Assembly: GCA_045599585.1 (NCBI GenBank)
Contig: JAZRWH010000003.1
Span: 8,720 to 72,719 of the forward strand
Length of the DNA stretch: 64,000 bases
Source: RGIG464 sp045599585
GTDB taxonomy: Bacteria > Myxococcota_A > Bradymonadia > UBA4248
Direction: 5' to 3'
Position numbers and translations under genes: made by a program. This document shows, piece by piece, positions 18,548 through 27,941 of this stretch. How positions within the stretch are numbered: position 1 is the first letter of the stretch; every line of letters begins with the position of its first letter. The notes beneath the pieces are model-generated. The model was not told the DNA's origin. It searched no databases and worked only from the letters and a program-made list of their open reading frames with translations.

Positions 18548-21130
18548 ATGGACAAAAACTCGATTAAAAAATACGCCATATTTGCCCGCACAGAACTGTT
18601 AAAGCGCGTGACGCAAAAAGCTGCACAGTATGAGATTACAGCGACATCGCAAAACGATTTGAATGCCGAAAGAATAGGCACACGCCTTTTGGATTTGGAT
18701 GAAAAAAGGCAATATCGTTCGCTGGTACGCAAGATTAAGCAGGTTGGGTTTGCGCAAGCTATGGAAGAAGCCGCGTACACATGGTTCAATCGCTTTTGTG
18801 CGCTGCGATTTATGGAAGTCAACGGGTATCTGCCTTCACATATTCGAGTCTTCACGGATGAGAGCAACACTTTTAATCCGCAAATTTTAACAGAAGCGAT
18901 TCAACTTGGCGAAAAATTTGATAATATCGATATGAATCGAGTTTTCAATTATATCGAAAAAGCTGATGCCAAGGGACAGCTTTATCAGTACCTTCTTGTG
19001 ACGCAGTGTAACGCGCTGCAAAACGTGCTACCTGGAATTTTTGCTAAAATAGAAGATTACACGGAATTGTTATTTCCTAATAATCTATTAGATAAAGACA
19101 GTGTGCTTGGGCGCTTGATTTCAGATATTCCTGAAGAGTATTTTTGCATGGAAAGCGAGGATGGGCAGATTGAAATTATAGGATGGCTATACCAGTATTA
19201 TATTTCTGACAAGCGCGAAGAAGTCATCGATCCCTTGCACGGAAAATTCATTCGTGTCGAAGATATTCCCGCTGCAACGCAAGTATTTACAACAGATTGG
19301 GTCGTTCGCTATATTACAGATAATAGCGTCGGTCGCTATTGGCTAGATCACAATCCAAATAGTTCATTAGCGACAGAACTGGCTTATTTGGTCAAGAATG
19401 ATGTTATGTTGACTTCGACGAGAGGGTTAAAACCGCAGGACGTTACTGTTTTTGATCCTTGTGTCGGGTCGGGTCATTTTCTCGTTTATGCCATCGATGT
19501 ATTGATGAAAATATATCGTGAGTATGGCTATTCCGATCGAGATGCCATTTCTGAAATTATCAGTCATAATATATTCGGTTTAGATATTGATGAGCGCTCA
19601 GTTGAAATGGCCTATTTTGCTATTATGATGAAAGGCTGTCAGTACGATAAGCGCTTTTTAAGACGTGGGATTCATCCACAGATTTATAAATTGTCCGATA
19701 GCCAATTCGTTGATGAAGAATTTGTAAATTATTTTTGTGAAAATAATACAAAAATGCGAAATGATGTCTTAGCTCTAATTGAGAAATTTAAAGATGGGCT
19801 TGAGGCTGGTTCGCTCGTTCAAATACCTCCTGTAGATTGCGAAGCTTTGGCGCAACGTGCAGCGAATTTGGGAATACAGAAAAATTTATTTTATCATCAG
19901 CAACTCGTGTCATTTACCAATTTGATTCATACTGCGCGTTTGCTGTCGTCTAAGTATGCTGCAGTTATCACCAATCCGCCTTATTTGAATAAATATGATT
20001 TGGTTTTAAAGGCTTTTTTAAATAAAAATTACAAAGATTATGCCGGAGATTTATTTAGCGTTTTTGTATACAAATGTACACAATTTTGTGTTCCAAAGGG
20101 CTACACTGGCTTAATGACGCCTAACGTTTGGATGTTTATTAAAAGTTATGAGAAATTGCGCCGTTATATCATTACAAATCACTCTATAACGACGCTTGTT
20201 CAAATGGCAAAGGGTGCATTTTTTAGCGAAGCAACCGTCGATGTTTGTGCGTTTGTGATTCAATGTCAGACTACAGATCGCGAAGGTATATACTTTAGAC
20301 TCGAAGCTTTTTCGGGTAATATGGATGACCAAAATGAGAAACTTGTTGAGGCCTTGGCTGATCCGAGTTGTAATTATAAGTATTGCGCATCCTCTTCGTT
20401 GTTCAAAAATCTTCCAGGAATGCCTATCGGCTATTGGGCTGGCGAACAGCTTTTAAAAGCATTTAAAACCGGTCATGCTCTCGAAACGAATGCATCTCCT
20501 CGACAGGGGCTTGCTACAACTGATAATAATAAATATCTTCGCCATTGGTACGAAGTCGATCATCGTCGTATTGGCTTTGGCCTTGACAAAAAAGCTGCAA
20601 TGACGAGCGATATAAAGTGGTTTCCATATAATAAAGGCGGTGAATTTCGCAAGTGGTATGGAAATCAAGATTATATTGTCAATTATCAACACGATGGTGC
20701 AGAAATTAAAAACGATGTGCTAACGAAATATCCTTATCTGAAAACGCCCGATTTTGTTGTCAAGAATCCTGATACTTATTTTAGCCCAAGCCTGAGTTGG
20801 TCGAAGATATCAAGTGGTAGTGCCGCGTTTCGATACTTCCCTCAGGGGTTTCTTTATGACGTTTCTGGGTGTAGTATCTTCTTCGATCAAGAAAGCGACT
20901 TGCTCTACGATGCTGGTTTTTTGAATGGTGCGATCTGCGCTAAAATACTCGAGATCATTTCGCCAACATTGAATTACGAAACGGGGCATATTGCCATTCT
21001 GCCTATTATTGAGTCGGACGAACACAAGGAACGCGTAGAACAGCTTGTAAAAGAAAATATAGAGCTATCTAAAGAAGACTGGAATAACAGTGAATTGAGC
21101 TGGGCGTTTAAGAAACATGTGCTCATTTAA
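18548..21130 (+). CDS. pglX: BREX adenine methyltransferase PglX, N-terminal part
   Basis: 860 residues from ATG 18548 (MDKNSIKKYAIFARTELL, the usual PglX beginning; the frame is open from 18467). PglX methylates adenine in the BREX recognition sequence and marks self DNA. Methyltransferase motif I is DPCVGSGHF at residues 303-311 and motif IV is NPPY at 476-479. The target-recognition region contains GLATTDNNKYLRHWYEVD, typical of the family. The protein stops after SWAFKKHVLI, where full-length PglX (about 1200 residues) continues; the missing C-terminal segment is encoded by the next ORF. There is no clear ribosome site. The stop codon lies inside a 14-bp inverted repeat. Confidence 0.9.
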   Translation: MDKNSIKKYAIFARTELLKRVTQKAAQYEITATSQNDLNAERIGTRLLDLDEKRQYRSLVRKIKQVGFAQAMEEAAYTWFNRFCALRFMEVNGYLPSHIRVFTDESNTFNPQILTEAIQLGEKFDNIDMNRVFNYIEKADAKGQLYQYLLVTQCNALQNVLPGIFAKIEDYTELLFPNNLLDKDSVLGRLISDIPEEYFCMESEDGQIEIIGWLYQYYISDKREEVIDPLHGKFIRVEDIPAATQVFTTDWVVRYITDNSVGRYWLDHNPNSSLATELAYLVKNDVMLTSTRGLKPQDVTVFDPCVGSGHFLVYAIDVLMKIYREYGYSDRDAISEIISHNIFGLDIDERSVEMAYFAIMMKGCQYDKRFLRRGIHPQIYKLSDSQFVDEEFVNYFCENNTKMRNDVLALIEKFKDGLEAGSLVQIPPVDCEALAQRAANLGIQKNLFYHQQLVSFTNLIHTARLLSSKYAAVITNPPYLNKYDLVLKAFLNKNYKDYAGDLFSVFVYKCTQFCVPKGYTGLMTPNVWMFIKSYEKLRRYIITNHSITTLVQMAKGAFFSEATVDVCAFVIQCQTTDREGIYFRLEAFSGNMDDQNEKLVEALADPSCNYKYCASSSLFKNLPGMPIGYWAGEQLLKAFKTGHALETNASPRQGLATTDNNKYLRHWYEVDHRRIGFGLDKKAAMTSDIKWFPYNKGGEFRKWYGNQDYIVNYQHDGAEIKNDVLTKYPYLKTPDFVVKNPDTYFSPSLSWSKISSGSAAFRYFPQGFLYDVSGCSIFFDQESDLLYDAGFLNGAICAKILEIISPTLNYETGHIAILPIIESDEHKERVEQLVKENIELSKEDWNNSELSWAFKKHVLI

Positions 21131-21194
21131 TTCGAAATACATCGTGCGTCACTCTCTCAAAAACATGTGTCAATTATTCCGTATTTCGAATTAA
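21127..21194. repeat. inverted repeat splitting pglX
   Basis: TTAATTCGAAATAC and GTATTTCGAATTAA, 14 bp perfect, 40 bp apart. The left arm contains the TAA that ends the first pglX ORF. It occupies the junction where intact PglX proteins are continuous. Confidence 0.8.
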
Positions 21195-21222
21195 CTAAAT
21201 CCTAAGATAATGGAGTTATAAT

Positions 21223-22209
21223 ATGGGAATACTCATAGCTGATAAATATAAAGCCTGGGAAGACGAATGCAATACACGTTTTCATAAGCTCAAAGCGAAT
21301 GAAGAAGAGCTGAACCGCATTTTTATTGACATTTATGGCTTGCAGAACGAATTGACACCTGAAGTCGAAGATAAAAATGTCACGGTGCACAGAGCGGATT
21401 TGGTACGTGAAATCAAAAGTCTGATTTCGTACGCTGTTGGCTGTATGTTTGGCCGCTATTCATTGGATAAGGCAGGACTATGTTATACTGGCGGCGACTT
21501 TAATGCGATGTTTAAGATGATATCGAGTACGCCGGATGTCAAACACGATGGTCACAAAAGTCGGTATTATCTCAAAGAGTGTCTCGATACTCAAACTGCC
21601 AATCCCAAAACACAAAACGTTTTTGGTGTGGATGCTGACAATATTATTCCGATTACCGATGATGAGTATTTCGCTGATGACATTGTGAGTTTTTTTGTTG
21701 AATTTATAAGTATTGCCTATGGTGCAGATACGCTTGAAGCCAACCTAAGATATATTGCCGATGCACTTGGAGGTAAAGGAACGCCGAGAGACATCATTCG
21801 TGCGTATTTTTTGAATGATTTTTATGCGGATCACCTAAAAGTATATCAAAAACGTCCGATCTATTGGCTGTTTAGTTCTGGTAAAAAAAATGGGTTTAAG
21901 TGTCTGATTTACATGCATCGCTATCAGCCGGATACAATTGCTCGCATTCGCACGGATTACATTCACGAGCTTCAATCGCGTTATATCACGAGCACAACCA
22001 ATATCGAAACGCGCTTGCAGTCTACTTCTGGTAGCGATGCAGTAAAGCTCAAAAAACAGCTTAAAAAATTGCAAGAACAATCGGACGAACTTAATAAATA
22101 CGAAGAAAAGATTCATCACCTCGCTGATCAAATGATTGCCATTGATTTGGATGATGGCGTGAAGGTGAATTACGAGAAGTTTGGAGATGTACTTGCTGTT
22201 GTGAATTAG
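21223..22209 (+). CDS. pglX: PglX C-terminal part as a separate ORF
   Basis: 328 residues with ATG 21223 and GGAG eight bases upstream. The segment LKANEEELNRIFIDIYGLQ followed by ELTPEVEDKNVTV, then SYAVGCMFGRYSLDKAGLCY and DADNIIPI, belongs to the C-terminal region of single-chain PglX. A helical, probably coiled-coil stretch (residues 250-305) closes the protein. It has its own good translation start, so a two-subunit PglX is feasible; alternatively it is the product of a disrupted gene. It ends the BREX block: no pglZ or brxL follows. Confidence 0.85.
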   Translation: MGILIADKYKAWEDECNTRFHKLKANEEELNRIFIDIYGLQNELTPEVEDKNVTVHRADLVREIKSLISYAVGCMFGRYSLDKAGLCYTGGDFNAMFKMISSTPDVKHDGHKSRYYLKECLDTQTANPKTQNVFGVDADNIIPITDDEYFADDIVSFFVEFISIAYGADTLEANLRYIADALGGKGTPRDIIRAYFLNDFYADHLKVYQKRPIYWLFSSGKKNGFKCLIYMHRYQPDTIARIRTDYIHELQSRYITSTTNIETRLQSTSGSDAVKLKKQLKKLQEQSDELNKYEEKIHHLADQMIAIDLDDGVKVNYEKFGDVLAVVN

Positions 22210-22243
22210 ATTTGGGTTTTTGTTATAAGTAGTATGATATAGG

Positions 22244-22339
22244 CGTGCGTACTGAGCTGCGTTAGCGGCGAGGAGCACGCTTCGTTCGGCGTATGAAATA
22301 GCCGAACGGGCGAAGCGTATGGCGTTAGCCATAGCGAAG
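22244..22339 (-). repeat. cluster of short hairpins at the BREX border
   Basis: 22284-22307: GTTCGGC-G-TAT-gaa-ATA-GCCGAAC, bulged base on the left, nested in GCTTCG/CGAAGC. 22311-22339: GC-G-TATGGC-gtta-GCCATA-GC, weaker. 22244-22278: an outer CGTGC/GCACG pair with a degenerate interior. All read in minus orientation. Confidence 0.65.
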
Positions 22340-22360
22340 CCATCATTGTTAAATAGCCCG

Positions 22361-22401
22361 AAAAAAAGCGAGCCGTATTGACGAAAGGTCAATAGGCTCG
22401 C
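22361..22401 (-). terminator. bulged-C hairpin acting as terminator
   Basis: On the minus strand GCGAGCC-TATTGAC-ctttc-GTCAATA-C-GGCTCGC followed by seven T. It sits 38 bp beyond the stop of the 1612-residue protein gene, which is on that strand. It has the exact architecture of the window's short hairpin repeats. Confidence 0.8.
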
Positions 22402-22438
22402 AAGATGGATTTATAATAATAGAATTTATAAAAACGAA

Positions 22439-25400
22439 TTATTTGCGCTTAGCGCGTCCGAAAAGGATGAGCGTCTCAATTGCGGGGAAGAGCATGGTAT
22501 CTTTGGGGGCGTGATAAACGGCATTTTGGACATCGAGGGGTGTTTCGATGAACTGGACCTCTTCGTAGAGTGGGAACCAGTGATGGGCGTTGAGCGTGCA
22601 TGAAGGAATAGATTCGCGACGTAGGATATCCACGGAATCGTTGCGGTTGAAGGGGAAGTAGCCGTGCGCGGCGTCGATGCCGACCTGTGAGTCATTGGGT
22701 GTGCCGTTAGGGAGGGCATCGGAGCGCGTTTGATCGTAGAAGTGGCTTGTCATGTAGTAGAGTACTTCTGGGATGCAGACGTCGGCGACGCCTTGGACTT
22801 CGGTACTGATGACGGACGGGGTGTATTGTCCGTCACGCGAGAGTTGTTCGAGGCCGTCGATGGAGAGGCTTTCGACGCTATTGAGCGACATCGTGATGAT
22901 GGGCGCATCGAGGGTTTTGCGGATGAGGTCAAAGATAAACTCAGTGAAGGGGGTAGAGGTAATGGCGGAGTAGGATTTTAGGACTTTTTCGACACCGATG
23001 AGGGTGTTTCGTAGGATTTCAACGCCAGCTGTGGCGTGAGGGGAGCCATTGAGAGCCGAGAAGAGGAAGTGGCGCGCGACGAGGTTATTGAGTTTGGCGC
23101 GGTCTTCGGGCGTTGACGCCATGAGGTTGGATTCAGCGCGCATCATGTTTGCGCAGCCTTGACTGTAGCCGAGGAGCATGAAGGGGCCGTCGATATTGCG
23201 AATATCCTGTTCGAGGATTTCGGCATTGAAAGCGAGCGATTTAATATTGCCTGTATTGGAGCGAATAAAGTCGATATCGCGTTCATTTTTGAGGCGCTGT
23301 ACGGCATTACTGAGCTCGTGTCCTTTTTGGCCTTCGGTAATGACACCTGGGGCGAAGAGGACCTTGAGATTGATGTTTCCAGGCGCGGGACGAGTATCTA
23401 GCCACGAGAGCGGGTCTCGACGTCGAGCTTCGCGATCAGCGTCGCGATTGAAGAGAACATCGATGATCGCGTTTCGTCTTTCAATGCGGCTAAGTTGTGC
23501 GATTGTGTCTTGAGGAATGCCAGAGCGGGCGTTGAACCATTGTCGGACGTGGTCAATATTGTTGATTAGATCATCGTCGAGGGTTTGAATGAGGAGTGCT
23601 TCGTAGGTTCTGGCATAGAATTTTTTGAAATCGGTATTTTGGAAGGCGTCAGGATACTTCGCGAGTACGGCGGCAGCGACGCGCCACGCGTAGGCATATG
23701 CTTTTTGAGCAGCTTTAGCATCGAGTTCGTTGTAGGAACCGTTATGGATAGCGTCGACACATTTTTTGCCGAGAGCGTCTGCTTTTTCGAGGCCGCGTAC
23801 AATTTCGGCGATATCGTCTTTGTCTGGCTGACGTTCGATGTGCGGTGGAAGTTTGGGATTATTTTGAGCGTTTTTGAGAGAAGTGGCTGTAGCGGTACGT
23901 TCGGAGCGCATGCGGAGTTTTGCAGCATCGTAAGCCGTGAAACCGTTGATAGCATGTGCGACTTCGTAGAGTTTTTCGATGTAGCTTTCGGAAGCTTTAG
24001 AGCCCCCAGGCATGTAATCTGATCGGCGCGGGATGTCGAGTTCAAGCAAGTCGCTGAGTACCTTCACTCGATCGACAGGAGTGCTAAGCAGCGTTTGATC
24101 TTCCGCGAGGAAGGACATGAGCATACTCGTTAGGATACGGTCGCTATAGGCACCTGCTTCATAAAACGCGGCACGGGCAAAGGTTTTGCCACGTTTGACG
24201 AGGTATTCGAGGAGACGGGACTGATTAAGCTGAACGAGTTGACTCGTAAGTCGGCTGGCAATGCCAGCGCTTAGCAGACGTCCAATGTCTTCGGGCGTGA
24301 CCCAGGTTGTGAAACACTCGACGAGTGGATTGCTTTCAATATTATATATAGATGGGTCACGAAGCTCTGAAATATCTGAGATGGTTGGAAGAAGTTTTTC
24401 TTCAGCATCGAGGATTGATTGGAGGAAATAGTCGATGTTGAAGTCTTGAATAATAAAAGATCCTTCGCGTGGTTCTTGTTTGAGAATACGTTTTTTAATC
24501 GCAACGAGGTGGCGAAGTTTGGCACATTGTTCTGTTGTAAAGTCTTGAGTGTGGTTTGCGATGAGCCATTCGAGCTGACGAATGGTAAACCCAGCGGCGT
24601 AGTGGAAAATGCGGGCGCGTGTCGTTTTACTGTCAATGAGGAGCGGAGCATTGTCGCCGTAGAGGGCATATCGTTCTTCGGGGGTCGTGATGTTGAGATC
24701 GTAGAGGTGGTTTGCGCTTGGGAGCAATAGAATGCTAGACTCTGTTTCGGAGCAAGGTTCATTGTTCGTTGGTGCGGGCATGTGGAAAGGGAGCCCTGTA
24801 AGGGCTTTTTCGAGTACACGGAAAGCCGGCGCAAGGTGAGCAATATCATGATTGGGGAAGGCACGGCTAATGATGCTCATCAGTTTGTAAACATCGAAGC
24901 CGCGTGTTTGTACGATATCTTCCAAAATCGGTTGAAGTTGTGGAACTTCGTCGAGATTATCGAAGAGGAACAGCGAGATCATCTTGGCGAACCATGGCAT
25001 GGACACGGCATGGTTAAGATCGAGTGTAATGCCAAGTTCGCGGCAGCGGGCATACCAGCGTTTAACACGTTCGATAAAGCGCATTGGGGCTGGGCCGGTG
25101 ACTTCGCTTAGCGCGAGTACGAATGACTCAATGTTTTGAAGGAGCGGCTTGTGGGAAAGAATGGAGACGAGTTTTTCTTTTTCGTGTTCAGGGTAAAACA
25201 GGGCATTAAAGAAGTGTTCATCAAAGAAACCGCAACCATCATAAAAATGGAGCATACCTTGTTCCGAGGCGTAAACGCGAATGTGGCCTTCACCCGGGAA
25301 ATCTGTGAAGAGGGGGGTTGTTTTTTTGCTGACACGCAGATTTGGAGAAACAGGGCTTTGCCACGCGAGTACGACTTGGGTTTCGCCGATTCCGTCTGCC

Positions 25401-27277
25401 GATAGGGAAGCTTTTTCGACTTCAATCTTCAGGTCTATGGGGGATTGACTGAAGATCTCGAAGTTGTCGCGCTGTATGCTAAACTGATTGAGGGCGATGT
25501 TCAAAGCGCTAGGTTCAATGGAGCAGACGAGGCTTTCGACATTTTCAGTTTCCATGGACGCGGCCATAGACGCGTGGATGTTGCCATTGGCGTTGAGCGT
25601 CATCATGGGTTGGAGCAGTTTAAGCTCGGGAATTGGCGTCATGTGCATTTGGCTGGTCAGATCGAAAGCTGCTGTGCAATTAAGTTTTGCGGAGAGCCTG
25701 CCGTTTTCTTCTTTAAGAATATCTAGATCAAAGTCGCCGTTGAATTTGGAAAAAGTCGTGTGTGCGGTAGAAAGTTCGAGGGGAATCTCGGTTTTCCAAG
25801 CGAGTGAACCGTGTGCTTTAAGATCTATTTGGCCAAGGCAAAGCGCCTGTTCCTTCGCACTAATACCGAAGCAGATCGAGCCGATGACGGGCATTGGTGT
25901 GAGATCGAGCGGAAGTTGAAGATCATCTTTGAGTCGCGGATCGTGGGTCGTGACGTAGAGTGCATTGGGATAAATGGTCGAGCCATCTTCGAGCGTAATG
26001 GTACCTCGAACATCGCTGGCATTGCCTATGAGTGAGATACACCAATCGGGCTGATCGAGTTTTGCTCCGAGGGCGATGAGCGCTTCATCTGTCGTTTGAG
26101 TATCGAATTTGAACTTAAGCGTTCGTGTTTCATCGTGCGTAATGGAAGCGTTGGCCTGGAGTACGAGATTGTTCTCATCGCGTTTGATTTGATACGCTGC
26201 ATTAAAGCGACAGTTGCGATCAGTCTTAATGTCGAGGCGGCAGGAACGATCACCTCTAGACATCAGCTCGAGTGCGAAGGGCGAAAAATCGAATTCTGAG
26301 TTAACATTGCCGTTGAGTGAGTTGATCATGCCGAAAAAGGTTTTGGACAGACTCGTTCCTTGCGAAGATGTAACGCAGAATTGGGCCAAAAGTTTGGTGA
26401 GTTCGGCATCGAATCGCGTCATGCACCATGCCGGAAGCTGAAGCGAATTCATCGGAATGCGCACCTTTTCGGTGAGAACAATTTCGCCTGTAAAGCGTAG
26501 ATTTAAGCGGGAATTGACAGCTTTGTCCGATGCGGGTTCAGAGGAAATCTCAATTTTTGTGACGCTAACGTCGAGTGTACGATCGAGTGTTTCCTCGCTA
26601 AACTCGAGCATTTTATTGAGAATTTCTCGTGATTTTTCGAGCGCGACGGGGCTTAATTCAACAGCTTTTTCGCTAGTTTTTTCGGCGACTTCGGTGATCT
26701 TTTTCCAGCCTTTTGTATCAGCGATTTTATTAAAGTAGGGCGTTGCATTTTCTTTCCAAAAGTCGCCAGCATTTTTAAAAAAGTCAGTTTTTTTAATATT
26801 CGCAGCACCCTTTTCGAAGAAACCACCAGCTTTTGCAGCGCCGCGTTTGAGTTTTGTAGTAAAGATGTTCAATGGTGATGGCTTATTGTCTTCTACATTG
26901 GGCTTAGCGGGAAGATTTTTCTTGTCAGCCAAGAGAATACTGACTTCGTCGAGTGTTGTGAATATATTGTTAATTTTTAACGGTTTAGAAAAGTCGATAC
27001 TCAGTGTTTTAAGGATGAGCGCCGAATGATTTTCGAGGCTACAGGCAAAGTTAAGCGAGCATGTGCTATCGGCTTGAACATCAAGGATAACAGCACGGTC
27101 TGAGAGTGTGAGAGCGTGTGTGCCATGGACGAGTTGAATCAAAGCGTTGAGTTGTATGTCACGCAGACTGACGGGTAAAGTATCGTCTGTTCGGAGTGCA
27201 ATGTTTGCGCTCGGAACATCGTCTTCAAAGAGATTTGAATTGCCAAATGTAAAGCCGGCTTTAATGCTTTCGTTCAT
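22439..27277 (-). CDS. 1612-residue protein with C-terminal alpha/beta-hydrolase-like domain
   Basis: No signal peptide or clear membrane segment. Residues 1-125 and 230-650 are beta-rich and repetitive in character; between them (about 130-225) is an amphipathic, Lys-rich helical stretch (RGAAKAGGFFEKGAANIKK and following). The middle (700-1250) is largely helical. The last 300 residues look like an alpha/beta hydrolase: strand KVLFAPGVI, nucleophile elbow GYSQG around residue 1360, a candidate acid in GVADVCIPEV and a candidate base in NAHHWFP. This would suit a lipase, esterase or thioesterase. The family of the large N-terminal part is not recognised. ATG at 27277; single-gene unit ending in the hairpin at 22361-22401. 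Confidence 0.7.
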   Translation of the reverse strand: MNESIKAGFTFGNSNLFEDDVPSANIALRTDDTLPVSLRDIQLNALIQLVHGTHALTLSDRAVILDVQADSTCSLNFACSLENHSALILKTLSIDFSKPLKINNIFTTLDEVSILLADKKNLPAKPNVEDNKPSPLNIFTTKLKRGAAKAGGFFEKGAANIKKTDFFKNAGDFWKENATPYFNKIADTKGWKKITEVAEKTSEKAVELSPVALEKSREILNKMLEFSEETLDRTLDVSVTKIEISSEPASDKAVNSRLNLRFTGEIVLTEKVRIPMNSLQLPAWCMTRFDAELTKLLAQFCVTSSQGTSLSKTFFGMINSLNGNVNSEFDFSPFALELMSRGDRSCRLDIKTDRNCRFNAAYQIKRDENNLVLQANASITHDETRTLKFKFDTQTTDEALIALGAKLDQPDWCISLIGNASDVRGTITLEDGSTIYPNALYVTTHDPRLKDDLQLPLDLTPMPVIGSICFGISAKEQALCLGQIDLKAHGSLAWKTEIPLELSTAHTTFSKFNGDFDLDILKEENGRLSAKLNCTAAFDLTSQMHMTPIPELKLLQPMMTLNANGNIHASMAASMETENVESLVCSIEPSALNIALNQFSIQRDNFEIFSQSPIDLKIEVEKASLSADGIGETQVVLAWQSPVSPNLRVSKKTTPLFTDFPGEGHIRVYASEQGMLHFYDGCGFFDEHFFNALFYPEHEKEKLVSILSHKPLLQNIESFVLALSEVTGPAPMRFIERVKRWYARCRELGITLDLNHAVSMPWFAKMISLFLFDNLDEVPQLQPILEDIVQTRGFDVYKLMSIISRAFPNHDIAHLAPAFRVLEKALTGLPFHMPAPTNNEPCSETESSILLLPSANHLYDLNITTPEERYALYGDNAPLLIDSKTTRARIFHYAAGFTIRQLEWLIANHTQDFTTEQCAKLRHLVAIKKRILKQEPREGSFIIQDFNIDYFLQSILDAEEKLLPTISDISELRDPSIYNIESNPLVECFTTWVTPEDIGRLLSAGIASRLTSQLVQLNQSRLLEYLVKRGKTFARAAFYEAGAYSDRILTSMLMSFLAEDQTLLSTPVDRVKVLSDLLELDIPRRSDYMPGGSKASESYIEKLYEVAHAINGFTAYDAAKLRMRSERTATATSLKNAQNNPKLPPHIERQPDKDDIAEIVRGLEKADALGKKCVDAIHNGSYNELDAKAAQKAYAYAWRVAAAVLAKYPDAFQNTDFKKFYARTYEALLIQTLDDDLINNIDHVRQWFNARSGIPQDTIAQLSRIERRNAIIDVLFNRDADREARRRDPLSWLDTRPAPGNINLKVLFAPGVITEGQKGHELSNAVQRLKNERDIDFIRSNTGNIKSLAFNAEILEQDIRNIDGPFMLLGYSQGCANMMRAESNLMASTPEDRAKLNNLVARHFLFSALNGSPHATAGVEILRNTLIGVEKVLKSYSAITSTPFTEFIFDLIRKTLDAPIITMSLNSVESLSIDGLEQLSRDGQYTPSVISTEVQGVADVCIPEVLYYMTSHFYDQTRSDALPNGTPNDSQVGIDAAHGYFPFNRNDSVDILRRESIPSCTLNAHHWFPLYEEVQFIETPLDVQNAVYHAPKDTMLFPAIETLILFGRAKRK

Positions 27278-27334
27278 ATGTGTTTGTTCCTAAATGAATC
27301 CTTAGAACTGCTGTATCGGAAAATGGATGATTTT

Positions 27335-27493
27335 GGGGGAGGGGGAAGTCTCCCCCTGAGCGTCTATCGCCTCAACCGGAAGCTGACATGGCCTTTAGGC
27401 CGTTTTGTCTGCATTGTAATAATTCAGTTTGTTGCAAGTGTTGTCAACGTGTCATTTGCTCGTTTGTTTCGGCGATACGTCGCTACCCCTTCT
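27335..27493 (+). repeat. long hairpin repeat, copy 2
   Basis: GGGGGA-AGTC-TCCCCC, TGAGCGTCTATCGCC, about 105 bp of partly self-complementary interior, then GGCGATACGTCGCTACCCCT. The C after GATA is bulged. The interior arms (CGGAAGCTGACATG and CGTGTCATTTGCTCG) are only roughly complementary, suggesting decay. The 663-bp gap 27278-27941 holds this element, AT-rich sequence, and the preT leader. Confidence 0.8.
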
Positions 27494-27880
27494 AGCCTGC
27501 GGCGTTTTAGATTCACGCGTAAAAAATACCGTGCTATGCAGCTGAACACCGATGAAGGTGTGGGTTGCACAAAATGTATCTATATTAGCACATTAATCTG
27601 ATTTTGGGCACTACAACGCGCAAACGATGTAAACGTATTTCAATATGAGGGTGTTTCAAAAACAGGTTTAAAAAAAGGTAGGCAGATGGCGTAAAAAAGG
27701 TGTGTTAAAATTACAATGTCGTTATTACAACTACATGTATTACATAAGAAAAAAAGTACGCTAAGGAAGAATAAAAATAACTGAAAGCGACATGGTATTT
27801 GGGAAAACGTGAAATTGAAATTTGTAGCAGGAAATGAAATTGTAAAAAAAAAGATTGAGCCAGATCGTTAAAGTGTTATA

Positions 27881-27923
27881 AGGGCAGACGTCCACTTTAC
27901 GCCCTGTTTTTAGGGCATTTTTT
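27881..27923 (+). promoter_or_regulatory. possible attenuator in the preT leader
   Basis: GCCCT-gttttt-AGGGC followed by ATTTTTTG forms a terminator-like hairpin at 27901-27923, 19 bases before the preT ATG. An upstream AGGGC (27881-27885) can pair with the same GCCCT (27901-27905) instead, giving a mutually exclusive fold. No known riboswitch class is recognised. Confidence 0.4.
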
Positions 27924-27941
27924 GACATTAGGAGAAGGGTC

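Noticed and set aside
27278..27601. ORF of 107 codons across long hairpin copy 2 (similar ORFs at 34519-34728 and 45473-45712)
   Set aside because: They translate the repeat itself (reading GG-SLPLSVYRL-like peptides) and exist only because copies share the sequence; no ribosome site and no protein-like remainder.
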